A DNA stretch of 64,000 nucleotides. It comes from Butyrivibrio sp. AC2005. GTDB lineage: Bacteria; Bacillota; Clostridia; Lachnospirales; Lachnospiraceae. The stretch is from the NCBI RefSeq assembly GCF_000424145.1, contig NZ_AUJI01000013.1, positions 62,001 through 126,000 of the forward strand, in the 5' to 3' direction. Every line of letters starts with the position of its first letter. Position 1 is the stretch's first letter. Shown one piece after another: positions 54,780 through 63,993 of the stretch. The translations under genes and the position numbers were made by a program. The notes under the pieces are model-generated. The model searched no databases, was not told the DNA's origin, and worked only from the letters and a program-made list of their open reading frames with translations.

Positions 54780-56832
54780 GGTTTTGATTTTTGGAGGCAC
54801 AACTGAAGGACGAAGACTTGCCAAGGCTCTCGCCGGAGCAGGGATACCTCATGCTGTCAGCGTTGCTACTGAATATGGCGGCGAGATAGAGGAAAAGGAT
54901 GGTGAGGAAAATCTGTACATAGGAAGGAAAAATGCTTCCGAAATGGCAAAGATAATTACTGATGGTAATTTTGATATGGTCGTAGATGCGACACATCCCT
55001 TTGCAACAGATGCATCGTCCGAGATTAGAGAAGCCTGTAGTATTGCTAATGCAGAGTATTTAAGGCTGTCCAGAGAAACTGAAAACAGTTCTGATTCTGA
55101 AGAGGATATTTCATTTGTATCAGATATTCATGAGGCAGCAAGCAAAATATCAGACCTCGGAGGAATAGTCCTTGCTCTGACAGGAAGTAAAGAATTAAAG
55201 GAATTAACTAACGGACTTCATAAAACTGAAAATATCTTTGTCAGAGTTTTGCCAAATGAAGAAAGCCTTCAAAAGTGCAGGGAAGCCGGACTTTCCGGGA
55301 AACAGATTATTGCTATGCAGGGACCTTTCTCAAAACAGATGAATAAAGCCCTTATCAGCGAGCTTCATGCAGATGTAATTCTTACCAAGGAGAGCGGAAG
55401 GGCAGGTGGATTTATAGAAAAAATCGAAGCAGCAAAAGAATGCGGTATTAAAACAGTAGTAATCAGAAATCCGGAAAAAGCTTCAGGCAAAAATGATGGT
55501 AAAACCATGGCTGAGATTATAAAGGAAATTGAGAGATTTTCCGGTATTTCAATAGATATCCATGGCATATATGAAAAAACTGAAGATAAGATTGAGAAAA
55601 GAGAAATTACATTAGCCGGAATGGGACCGGGAGACAAGTCGCTGTTTACCTGTGAATTTGAAAAGGCTTATAATAGCGCGGATATAATATTTGGGGCAGC
55701 ATCGATTAATGATGCTTTTAAAGAGCTTACCGGTATAAAAACTCCTATCATAAATATGTATAAGGGAGAGGAAATACTTGACTATTTAAAAGAGCACTCT
55801 GGATACAAAAGACCCCTTGTAATATATTCCGGGGATATAAGCCTTTGCAGTGGTGCTCAAAAAGCTTCAAGGATATTTAAAGAAGATGGATTTATAGTCA
55901 ACAAAATTCCCGGTATATCATCGGTGACACTTTTTGCAGAGAGACTTCATATCAATCTGGAGAATTGCGAAGTAATAAGTGCACATGGAAAAGAGGTAAA
56001 CGTCATTGGACATGCACTTTGTAGTGAGAAACTGATGGTGCTTACTTCAGGCTATGAACATGCAATAGGAGTCGCGTCCCGAGTTCCCGGGTACATGAAA
56101 GTAGTGCTTGGCTATGAACTTGGAAGTGGGAAAGAAAAGATAATTGATATCAGTAAAAATAATATAGATAAGGATATAAATGGTAATGGATATGCAACTT
56201 TAGAATCAGGCAGTGAATTAAAGGGCAGGTGCATTTTATATATAGAGAATCCATTATTATCCGGAAGAACAGTTTATCCCTGCCTGCATGATGATGTTTT
56301 TATCAGGGGGAATGTCCCCATGACAAAAGAAGAAATACGTTCCTTTTCCATCAGAAAACTGGGGCTGACATGTTCTTCTGTTTTGTACGACATAGGTGCC
56401 GGAACCGGCTCTGTTTCTATCGAAGCTGCGCTTATTCATCCGGACATTAGGGTATATTCAATTGAAAAAAAGAAGGAAGCGATTGAACTTCTATATAAAA
56501 ACCGTGAGAAATTTTGTGTTGAAAATATGGAGGTTATTGAGGGTACGGCACCTGAAGCACTGGACGGACTTAAGGTTCCTACACATGTTTTCATTGGTGG
56601 AAGCAGCGGCAATATGAGAGAGATAATCGAGAAGGTAAGGGAGCTTAATGATAAAGCCCGAATAGTTATTAATTGCCTTACACCTCAGACCTTATCTGAA
56701 GTTATGAATATAGTGGCAGGTCTTCATTATCGTGAACCTGAGATAACGCAGATAAGCGCCACAAGATTTAAAAAAGTCGGAAGCTATGATCTGCCGGATG
56801 CGCAGAATCCGGTATATATTGTTTCATTTTAG
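54769..56832 (+). CDS. cbiJ: CbiJ-CbiE-CbiT triple fusion
   Basis: 687 aa with three enzymes in line. Residues 1-250: CbiJ precorrin-6A reductase (LIFGGTTEGRRLAKAL, VVDATHPFA, MQGPFSKQMN, LTKESGRAGG). About 275-480: CbiE C5-methyltransferase (ITLAGMGPGDKSLFT, IYSGDISLCSG, IPGISSVTLFA). About 490-687: CbiT C15-methyltransferase/decarboxylase (GNVPMTKEEIRSFSI, LYDIGAGTGSVSIEAA, THVFIGGSSGNMREI). Start is GTG, AGAGG 8 bp upstream, overlapping cbiH. CbiE-CbiT fusions (CobL) are common; having CbiJ in front is less so. Confidence 0.93.
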   Translation: MNNKVLIFGGTTEGRRLAKALAGAGIPHAVSVATEYGGEIEEKDGEENLYIGRKNASEMAKIITDGNFDMVVDATHPFATDASSEIREACSIANAEYLRLSRETENSSDSEEDISFVSDIHEAASKISDLGGIVLALTGSKELKELTNGLHKTENIFVRVLPNEESLQKCREAGLSGKQIIAMQGPFSKQMNKALISELHADVILTKESGRAGGFIEKIEAAKECGIKTVVIRNPEKASGKNDGKTMAEIIKEIERFSGISIDIHGIYEKTEDKIEKREITLAGMGPGDKSLFTCEFEKAYNSADIIFGAASINDAFKELTGIKTPIINMYKGEEILDYLKEHSGYKRPLVIYSGDISLCSGAQKASRIFKEDGFIVNKIPGISSVTLFAERLHINLENCEVISAHGKEVNVIGHALCSEKLMVLTSGYEHAIGVASRVPGYMKVVLGYELGSGKEKIIDISKNNIDKDINGNGYATLESGSELKGRCILYIENPLLSGRTVYPCLHDDVFIRGNVPMTKEEIRSFSIRKLGLTCSSVLYDIGAGTGSVSIEAALIHPDIRVYSIEKKKEAIELLYKNREKFCVENMEVIEGTAPEALDGLKVPTHVFIGGSSGNMREIIEKVRELNDKARIVINCLTPQTLSEVMNIVAGLHYREPEITQISATRFKKVGSYDLPDAQNPVYIVSF

Positions 56833-56880
56833 AGAAATACTTTTATTTGGAAAAGACCACTTATTCAAGGAGAACTTGTT

Positions 56881-58254
56881 TTGGACGATGATAAAAAAGT
56901 ACCGGGAATTCTTATAGCTGCACCGGGAAGTGGGAGTGGTAAAACGCTTATTACCTGCGCACTGTTGCAAATACTGAAAAGACATGGGTATAAGCCTGCA
57001 TCATTTAAATGTGGTCCCGACTATATAGACCCAATGTTTCATAAGCGTGTACTGGGGGTTCCTTCCAGAAACCTGGATGTATTTCTTTCAGGTGAAGAAG
57101 GAGTCAGGAAGTGCCTTGTGAATGGAACAGCCAGGGCAGACATCGCTGTTATCGAAGGCGTAATGGGACTTTTTGATGGAATAAGTGCTACGTCCTCTGC
57201 CGGATCTTCCTATGATATTTCCAATATAGCTGATATCCCGATAATACTTGTAGTCAATGCAAAGGGCATGAGTAAGTCAGTTATTCCGCTAATAATGGGC
57301 TTCGTGGATTATGCCAAGGGAAAAATCAAGGGCGTAATTCTCAACAACATATCACCTATGCTGGCTGAAAAACTAAAGGAAGATATTTATGAAGAAACGG
57401 GGCTCACAGTAATAGGACACCTTGCTTCAATTAAGGATGTTAACTTTGAAAGCCGTCACCTTGGACTTGTGATGCCGGGAGAGATGCCTGATGTTCTTGA
57501 AAAAATAGATAGAACAGCGGATGAGCTTGAAAAAAGCTTGGATCTTGAGAAATTACTGGAGATTGCAGGTAAAGCTCAGATAAGAAAACAAAAAGAAAAT
57601 AATCCTGAAACCCGTATTGATAGCAAGGTCTCAGATGCAGTTCGTATAGGAATCGCCATGGACGAAGCCTTTTGTTTTTACTATGAAGATAATCTCGATT
57701 TTTTACGAAAACTTGGGGCAGAGCTGGTTCCCTTTTCGCCTATTAAAGGTGAGAGGATACCAAAGGTATCGGGGCTGATATTGGGTGGTGGTTACCCTGA
57801 GCTTCATATTAGTGAACTGTCTGAAAACAAATCCATGTTGGAAAGCATAAAAACTGCTGCAGAAGGGGAAATGCCGATTCTTGCGGAGTGTGGAGGCTTT
57901 CTTTACCTGCAGGATACAGTAAGTGATATGGATGGTAATAAGTATGGCATGGCCCACGTTTTTGACGGACACGCCTTCATGACAATAAAATTGCAGCATT
58001 TTGGATATGTAAATGTAACTGCAAAAAGCAGTAATCCCTACCTGAAAATAGGTGAAAATGTAAAAGGACATGAGTTCCATTATTATGACACAACAGATAA
58101 CGGCGATGTGTGCGATATAAAAAAGCCTGTGGGCGACAGATGTTGGACAGGCTACAAGATAAAGGACAATGTATTTGGCGGCTTTGCCCATTTGTACTAT
58201 CCGTCATGTCCTGAATTTATAAAGCGGTTTTTGGATTTAGCACAAAAAAAGTAA
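56881..58254 (+). CDS. cbiA: Cobyrinic acid a,c-diamide synthase
   Basis: 457 aa; amidates cobyrinic acid at the a and c side chains. ATP site GILIAAPGSGSGKT, FKCGPDYIDPMFH, EGVMGLFDG; amidotransferase Cys in ILAECGGFLYLQ and His in GFAHLYY. The start is TTG at 56881 after AAGGAG; no in-frame ATG is near. Confidence 0.94.
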   Translation: MDDDKKVPGILIAAPGSGSGKTLITCALLQILKRHGYKPASFKCGPDYIDPMFHKRVLGVPSRNLDVFLSGEEGVRKCLVNGTARADIAVIEGVMGLFDGISATSSAGSSYDISNIADIPIILVVNAKGMSKSVIPLIMGFVDYAKGKIKGVILNNISPMLAEKLKEDIYEETGLTVIGHLASIKDVNFESRHLGLVMPGEMPDVLEKIDRTADELEKSLDLEKLLEIAGKAQIRKQKENNPETRIDSKVSDAVRIGIAMDEAFCFYYEDNLDFLRKLGAELVPFSPIKGERIPKVSGLILGGGYPELHISELSENKSMLESIKTAAEGEMPILAECGGFLYLQDTVSDMDGNKYGMAHVFDGHAFMTIKLQHFGYVNVTAKSSNPYLKIGENVKGHEFHYYDTTDNGDVCDIKKPVGDRCWTGYKIKDNVFGGFAHLYYPSCPEFIKRFLDLAQKK

Positions 58255-58292
58255 AATTTATAGATTTCCATTTTATGATGGAAAATATAAAT
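58254..58292. repeat. Inverted repeat between cbiA and cobT
   Basis: AAATTTATA...TTCCAT pairs with ATGGAAAATATAAATTT. It has no proper T-run, so it is more likely a stabilising or spacing hairpin than a terminator. Confidence 0.45.
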
Positions 58293-58321
58293 TTGCAGAA
58301 GTGGATGGATACTATAAAAAA

Positions 58322-59407
58322 ATGGACTTATCTACAAAAAGAGACATATATAAAATAGAAATACATAAGCCTGACGAGGCAGCATTTAACAGAGCAAAAA
58401 ACAGATTTAATTCTATAGCAAAGCCATTGGACGGACTTGGCGATTTTGAGGAAATGATTTGCAAAATAGCCGGGATTCAGGGTGATGAAGATATTCAGAT
58501 AAAAAAACGTGCTGCACTTATAATGTGTGCGGACAATGGAATTGTTGAAGAGGGGATATCTCAAAGCGGTAAGGAAATTACTTTAAATGTTGCCAGGGCT
58601 CTTGGATCCGGAATCAGCAGTGCATGTACACTTGGAAAAGCAGCAGGAGTAGATGTCATTCCAATAGACATTGGAATAGATTCCGATGAAGGAATCGAGG
58701 GAGTAAGAAATTTTAAAATAGCACAGGGTACAAGGAATTTTCTAAAAGAGCCTGCAATGTCTGAAACACAAGTCTGCAAGGCGATTGAAACATCGATAGA
58801 ACTTGTAAAAGAGCTCTCAGAGCAGGGATATTCTGTTCTTGTTACAGGAGAGATGGGAATAGGAAATACAACTACCTCAACTGCGGTTCTTGCAGCAGCT
58901 CTAAATATAGACAGCGATGAGATAACTGGAAGGGGAGCAGGCATAGACGATAAAGGGCTGTCCAGAAAAAAGGAAGTAATCAGAAAAGCTTTAGGGCTAT
59001 ATATATTTAATGATATTGAAGATGAAAGGGAAAGAGCTTTTCATATATTACAATGTGTCGGAGGTCTTGATATTGCAGGGCTTGTTGGCGTTGTAATAGG
59101 CGGAGCATTATATAATATGCCTGTTGTTCTGGACGGCCTTATAAGCGTTGCCGCGGCGGTGATTGCTCAAATGCTTACTCCCGGAGTAAGAGACTACATG
59201 ATAGCTTCGCATGCCGGAAGAGAAAAAGGAATTTTTCAGGCACTTAAGTTTCTTGATCTTAAACCATTCATAAACGGTAATATGGCTCTAGGTGAGGGTA
59301 CCGGAGGAATAATGCTCTTTCCATTAATAGATGCGGTTTACAATTTTTATAAAAATGCCGCAAGATTTAATGATTACAATATGGATGAATATAAGAGGTA
59401 TTCCTGA
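58322..59407 (+). CDS. cobT: Nicotinate-nucleotide-dimethylbenzimidazole phosphoribosyltransferase
   Basis: 361 aa; makes alpha-ribazole phosphate for the lower ligand. Blocks: SIAKPLDGLGDFE, MCADNGIVEEGISQS, LVTGEMGIGNTTTSTA, GRGAGIDDKG and LGEGTGGIM. An in-frame GTG at 58301 is an alternative start; neither has a strong ribosome site. The stop shares one base with the cobU ATG. Confidence 0.93.
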   Translation: MDLSTKRDIYKIEIHKPDEAAFNRAKNRFNSIAKPLDGLGDFEEMICKIAGIQGDEDIQIKKRAALIMCADNGIVEEGISQSGKEITLNVARALGSGISSACTLGKAAGVDVIPIDIGIDSDEGIEGVRNFKIAQGTRNFLKEPAMSETQVCKAIETSIELVKELSEQGYSVLVTGEMGIGNTTTSTAVLAAALNIDSDEITGRGAGIDDKGLSRKKEVIRKALGLYIFNDIEDERERAFHILQCVGGLDIAGLVGVVIGGALYNMPVVLDGLISVAAAVIAQMLTPGVRDYMIASHAGREKGIFQALKFLDLKPFINGNMALGEGTGGIMLFPLIDAVYNFYKNAARFNDYNMDEYKRYS

Positions 59408-59949
59408 TGATCATATTGATAATTGGAACTCCTGACAGTGGCAAGTCAAAAAAAGCTGAGGACCTGATAACAGAGCTATCAGAAGGCGATGACAAAGTCT
59501 ATGTAGCTACGATGATTCCTTTCGGGAAAGAAGGCGAGGAACGAATAGCCCGCCACAGAAGAATGAGGGAAGGAAAAAACTTTACAACCATCGAATGTCC
59601 TGTGGCAGTGGACAAGCTTACTGATAGTATTGATGAAATTGAGAAAAAGAGCATCCTTCTTGAGTGCATGTCGAATCTTGTAGGAAACGAAATGCATGCA
59701 GATGGAGCCGAAGATAATACACTGGAGCAGCTAACCGAAAAAATCGTAACTGAGGTCATGCATCTTGGAGAAAAGTGCAGGAATCTTGTAGTTGTATCAA
59801 ACAGCTTTCCGGAAGATGAACCTGAATATGATGACGATACAAGACGTTATGTAAAGCTGTTAAATGAAGTAAATATTTTATTAAAAGAAAAATCTGATCA
59901 GGTATATGAGCTGATCAAAGGAGAGTGGATAGTTAGTGAGAATTATTAA
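59407..59949 (+). CDS. cobU: Adenosylcobinamide kinase / guanylyltransferase
   Basis: 180 aa. P-loop IIGTPDSGKSKKAE at the N-terminus, the nucleotide block VATMIPFGKEGEERIARHR with the guanylylated His region, and LLECMSNLVGNEM. It activates adenosylcobinamide for addition of the nucleotide loop. TGATG junction with cobT and 14-bp overlap with cobS indicate coupling. Confidence 0.9.
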   Translation: MIILIIGTPDSGKSKKAEDLITELSEGDDKVYVATMIPFGKEGEERIARHRRMREGKNFTTIECPVAVDKLTDSIDEIEKKSILLECMSNLVGNEMHADGAEDNTLEQLTEKIVTEVMHLGEKCRNLVVVSNSFPEDEPEYDDDTRRYVKLLNEVNILLKEKSDQVYELIKGEWIVSENY

Positions 59950-60718
59950 AAGCATAATCGTTGCTTTTTCATTATATTCCAGAATTCCCATGCCTGTTTT
60001 TACCTGGCAGGAGAAGGATATGAAGCATGCCATAAGCGCACTGCCACTGATAGGAGCAGTGATTGGAGGTTTATCTTATGCTGTATTTTTATTTGGGATT
60101 TCATTTGAGCTTCCGATATTTAGCCTTTCACTTATTCTTTCGGCATTACCGCTTATTGTGACCGGAGGATTCCATGTGGACGGCTTTATGGATGTTCAGG
60201 ATGCGAAGAATTCCTATCAGGACAAAAATAAAAAGCTTGAGATAATGAAGGATCCTCATATTGGGGCATTTGCTGTGATAAGTGTAGTTGTGCTTGGAAT
60301 GATATGGCTGGCTTTTATATACTCGTTATTATCTAATGCTATTGAAAAAGGAAACAATAATTACCTCTTTATTTATATGACATCCTTTTTCCTGGTGAGA
60401 GCTATGTGCGGACTTACAAGTGTGTATTTTGATAAGGCAAAAAAAGATGGAATGTTAAATGCGGAAACCGGCAGCACAGGTAGTATTGACAAAGCTGTTC
60501 TTACGATAGAGTTGATAGCCGGAATTGCGCTAAGCATATATTTTAATCTTATAGGCGGAGCTGTATGCACATTAGGATTATTGCTTTTTACCATATATTA
60601 TAAATACATGTGTGACAGCGCATTCGGAGGAGTTACAGGTGACACGGCCGGTTACTATGTGTGCGCCGGTGAAACACTTATAGTTGTATGCCTGGCTATT
60701 CTTAATTTACTGATCTGA
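59936..60718 (+). CDS. cobS: Adenosylcobinamide-GDP ribazoletransferase (cobalamin synthase)
   Basis: 260-aa membrane protein. It shows FSLYSRIPMP at the N-terminus, the active-site stretch GGFHVDGFMDVQDA, and DPHIGAFAVIS. It joins alpha-ribazole to AdoCbi-GDP. GTG start inside cobU. Confidence 0.93.
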   Translation: MRIIKSIIVAFSLYSRIPMPVFTWQEKDMKHAISALPLIGAVIGGLSYAVFLFGISFELPIFSLSLILSALPLIVTGGFHVDGFMDVQDAKNSYQDKNKKLEIMKDPHIGAFAVISVVVLGMIWLAFIYSLLSNAIEKGNNNYLFIYMTSFFLVRAMCGLTSVYFDKAKKDGMLNAETGSTGSIDKAVLTIELIAGIALSIYFNLIGGAVCTLGLLLFTIYYKYMCDSAFGGVTGDTAGYYVCAGETLIVVCLAILNLLI

Positions 60719-60724
60719 GGTTTT

Positions 60725-61708
60725 ATGAAATATCATCTTATTGCTTTTGTCTTAGGCTTTCTAATGGACCAAATAATTGGTGACCCCATGAATTTTCCAC
60801 ATCCCATAAGACTTATCGGAAATATGATTCACCTGCTTGATAAAAAACTATTGGGAAAAACTGAGGGCAAAAAGCGGAATGAAAAAAATGAATTTATAAA
60901 GGGAATTATCCTATGTATAGCAGTGCTTTTGGTAACGGTGTCAGTTATCGGCTGTGTAATGTTTGCGGCATATAAGCTGCACCTTTATGCAGGCATAGCT
61001 GTAGAAGCAATTCTTACCTGCTACATACTGGCGGCTAAGAGTCTTCGTGATGAGAGTATGAAGGTCTACGATGCGCTTCAGAATAAGACTCTGGAGGATG
61101 CCAGGTACGCAGTGTCTATGATAGTTGGGCGTGACACGGCTGTTCTTGATGAGACAGGTGTTACCAAAGCAGCTGTGGAGACTGTTGCTGAAAATACTTC
61201 AGACGGAGTGATTGCACCTTTAATTTATACATTTATTGGCGGTCCTGTTCTTGGATTTGCTTACAAGGCAGTAAATACCATGGATTCTATGGTGGGGTAT
61301 CATAATGAAAGATATGAGCACTTTGGAACCGCAGCTGCAAAGCTTGATGATGTTGTGAACTTTCTGCCTGCAAGAATAAGCGCTATACTGATGATTCTTG
61401 CTGCGTTTATCTGCGGCTCTGACTATAGCGGGACAGGTGCCTATAAGATTTTTATAAGAGACAGATTCAATCACAAGAGTCCTAATTCCGCTCAGACTGA
61501 GGCTGCCTGCGCCGGAGCGCTTTCTATCAGACTTGCGGGAGATGCCAGCTATTTTGGCAAAATTGTAAAAAAGCCCTTTATAGGGGATGACATCAGACCG
61601 GTTGAAAAGAAGGACATCAAACGCTCCTGCAGACTTATGTTTATGACTGAGTATCTGTGCATGATTCTTCTTTTGGTGTTGGGGATATTCATGATTTTAT
61701 ATTTGTGA
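60725..61708 (+). CDS. cbiB: Adenosylcobinamide-phosphate synthase
   Basis: 327-aa membrane protein attaching the aminopropanol phosphate arm to cobyric acid. Blocks: MDQIIGDPMNFPHPIRLIG, VGRDTAVLDETGVTKAAVE, ENTSDGVIAPL, AVNTMDSMVGYHNERY and SPNSAQTEAACAGAL. It lies 6 bp after cobS. Confidence 0.95.
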   Translation: MKYHLIAFVLGFLMDQIIGDPMNFPHPIRLIGNMIHLLDKKLLGKTEGKKRNEKNEFIKGIILCIAVLLVTVSVIGCVMFAAYKLHLYAGIAVEAILTCYILAAKSLRDESMKVYDALQNKTLEDARYAVSMIVGRDTAVLDETGVTKAAVETVAENTSDGVIAPLIYTFIGGPVLGFAYKAVNTMDSMVGYHNERYEHFGTAAAKLDDVVNFLPARISAILMILAAFICGSDYSGTGAYKIFIRDRFNHKSPNSAQTEAACAGALSIRLAGDASYFGKIVKKPFIGDDIRPVEKKDIKRSCRLMFMTEYLCMILLLVLGIFMILYL

Positions 61709-61811
61709 CAAATGAGAGAGTCTTTATCGGTTAATATTACTGATGCATTGGACAAGTGGATATCTATAAATAAAAAAATATGAATTATAGATAAATGGTT
61801 GAGGATTACAT

Positions 61812-62894
61812 ATGCTACATGGTGGAGAAATATACGGACAAAAAATAGAATATGACTTTTCGGTTAACCTCAATCCCGTCCCATGTCCCGAGCAGGTGTT
61901 AAGGAGTATTAGTGATGCTACAAAGAAGATATCCTTATATCCTGATATCGAACAGACTAAGTTTAGAGAAGCAGTAGCTCTATCAGAATGTGATGGCAAT
62001 AAAATAAATAACATTAAAGGCTTCAATAAAAAAGGTGACAACATAAAAGCTTCCAACATCATTGGTGGGAACGGGGCTTCGGAGCTTCTGGTAGCGGTGC
62101 TGCGTTATTTGAATCCCAAAACAGTGCTTATGCCGGTTCCTTCATTTTATGGCTACAGACATTCACTAAACATGATTTCCGATTGCAGAATAATAGAATT
62201 TTGTCTTGAGGAAAGAAATCAATTTGTTTTGAATGAGAAATTTATAGAGGCAATCACCGATAATTTAGATGCCGTAATTCTTGCTAATCCCAACAATCCA
62301 ACAGGCAGATGTATTGATGAAAAACTGCTCCATGCAATTATAAAAAGGTGCGTAACAACCGGTACTTCTTTGATAATTGATGAGTGCTTTCTTAAATTGT
62401 CTACAGGAGTAAGCGCAAAAAAATACATAGGTGTAATGCCGGGGCTTTTTATAATTAGTGCTTATACCAAGCTGTTTTCTATTCCCGGAGTACGTGTGGG
62501 TTATGCTATGGCAGATGCTGAAGACATTGAAGGGATTAAGCATTATTTGCCTGAATGGAATCTTTCAGTCTTTGCTGAACAGGCAGGAATAGCCTGCGCC
62601 AATGCTTTGATGGACGGATCATATGTCTCTGATTCTTTGGTGTTAATCCAAAAGGGCAGAGAGCAGCTTAGCGAAGGATTGATATCCCATGGGATAAAGG
62701 CATTTCCGTCTGACACTAATTTTGTGCTGATTCATACAGAGCGTAACCTCTTTGAACAATTGTTAAAGCAAAAAATATTAATTCGTGATTGCAGCAACTT
62801 TATAGGTCTGGCGGAAGGATATTATCGTATTGCTGTAAAGGATACTTTAAGTAACGAGGTGCTTTTAAAGAGCTTAGATTCATATATATTATAA
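61812..62894 (+). CDS. cobD: Threonine-phosphate decarboxylase
   Basis: 360-aa PLP enzyme of the histidinol-phosphate aminotransferase family. It makes aminopropanol phosphate for CbiB. Blocks: HGGEIYGQKIEYDFSVNLNP, ILANPNNPTGRC, IIDECF and the PLP lysine in SAYTKLFSIPGVRVGY. GAGG precedes the start. Last gene of the B12 operon; the inverted repeat copy 2 begins 3 bp after its stop. Confidence 0.93.
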   Translation: MLHGGEIYGQKIEYDFSVNLNPVPCPEQVLRSISDATKKISLYPDIEQTKFREAVALSECDGNKINNIKGFNKKGDNIKASNIIGGNGASELLVAVLRYLNPKTVLMPVPSFYGYRHSLNMISDCRIIEFCLEERNQFVLNEKFIEAITDNLDAVILANPNNPTGRCIDEKLLHAIIKRCVTTGTSLIIDECFLKLSTGVSAKKYIGVMPGLFIISAYTKLFSIPGVRVGYAMADAEDIEGIKHYLPEWNLSVFAEQAGIACANALMDGSYVSDSLVLIQKGREQLSEGLISHGIKAFPSDTNFVLIHTERNLFEQLLKQKILIRDCSNFIGLAEGYYRIAVKDTLSNEVLLKSLDSYIL

Positions 62895-62897
62895 GTA

Positions 62898-63414
62898 GCT
62901 TGTTCGCGTCTATAGTTTTTGCCTCCATATAATTATCCCCGCGCTTCAACCAAATTTTTTATTTTCGTTTGTCTTGACGTAACCGACATTTAAAGGTTAA
63001 ACCAACTAATCCATTATTGTGCTTTTAGACTGACACATTTTTGCTTGCGGAAATTATGCTTCCTGTATGAGTTAAGTCTGCTCTCGAATAATTTTGAATA
63101 TAGACGTAAGCCCAAATATGTCCTTATTCCAGTATTTGAATTTTGCTGAATATTGACGTAAATGTATAGTAGGGGGAAATTCTAAAAATCTATGCATTTA
63201 CGTCAAATTTCCCAAATATTATCTCATTGGTATACCGCCCTTATTTTATGGTAGACCATTATTTATTTTTTTGTCTTCATTGACTGAATTCCCTCAGCTA
63301 GAAGGAATATACATCTACGATGAGTTACGTCTATTAGCGAGTAAATCAGCAAATGGGAATAACCGCTGTTTTATGGTTAAACCAATTCACTGGGAGAGGT
63401 GTTTCTGACGTAAC
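62898..63414 (-). repeat. Long non-coding repeat, copy 2 (inverted relative to 34905-35424)
   Basis: Reverse-complement counterpart of copy 1. The heptamer lies at 63407, 63325, 63198, 63155, 63103 and 62976 (start positions), matching the copy-1 order and orientation on the opposite strand. The 25-bp identical block is at 63054-63078. No gene, transposase or obvious terminator is visible. Confidence 0.85.
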
Positions 63415-63672
63415 TGCTTCTTAAAAGGATAGGAAAACTTATTCTTGAGAAAATCCAGTATCCTATATAGTTCTGTTTTTAGATAAAAACCATAACTGGG
63501 CTGTATTTAATTGACGATACCCTTCTGTTTATGGCAAGATATTGTTTGCTGTAAAAAGTAAGAATTAGTTGCAATATTTTTGCGCTTATGGATGTATATA
63601 TAGTATATTTGGGCGATATTATCGTTTTTTTAATGAATAAAAAGTTTTGAGGAATCAGGGAATATTTCAAAC
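63415..63672. other. AT-rich upstream region of the zinc-finger gene
   Basis: No gene or clear RNA element. It completes the 778-bp gap after cobD. A weak TTGCAA followed by TATATA-rich sequence could be a promoter. Confidence 0.35.
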
Positions 63673-63993
63673 ATGGAACAAAAAAGAATAGAAGGCCTCT
63701 GGGATTGTGTGTTTTGTGAAACAAAAATGATCAGAGCAAGATACGAAGCGTGTCCCAATTGTGGGAAACCCCGTGGAATAGATACGCTTTTTTATCTTCC
63801 TGATGATATTATGGCAGCTACACTGACCGGGGAAGAGACAAAGAAGACAACAAACGAACCGGACTGGCTCTGCGAATATTGTGACCACTACAACAGGTCT
63901 GATGAACCTGTATGCATAAAATGCGGAGCACCAAGAGACAGAGGTGGAGAGACCTACGGTACTATACATCACCTCACAGGAAAGGAGTTTTAA
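63673..63993 (+). CDS. Small protein with two RanBP2-like zinc fingers
   Basis: 106 aa, complete. Two W-x-C-x2-C...C-x2-C fingers are visible: GLWDCVFCET...CPNCGKPRG and DWLCEYCDHY...CIKCGAPRD, joined by a linker of about 35 residues. Such fingers bind RNA or proteins in eukaryotes; their role in bacteria is unclear. The window ends 7 bp after the stop, so following partners cannot be seen. Confidence 0.75.
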   Translation: MEQKRIEGLWDCVFCETKMIRARYEACPNCGKPRGIDTLFYLPDDIMAATLTGEETKKTTNEPDWLCEYCDHYNRSDEPVCIKCGAPRDRGGETYGTIHHLTGKEF

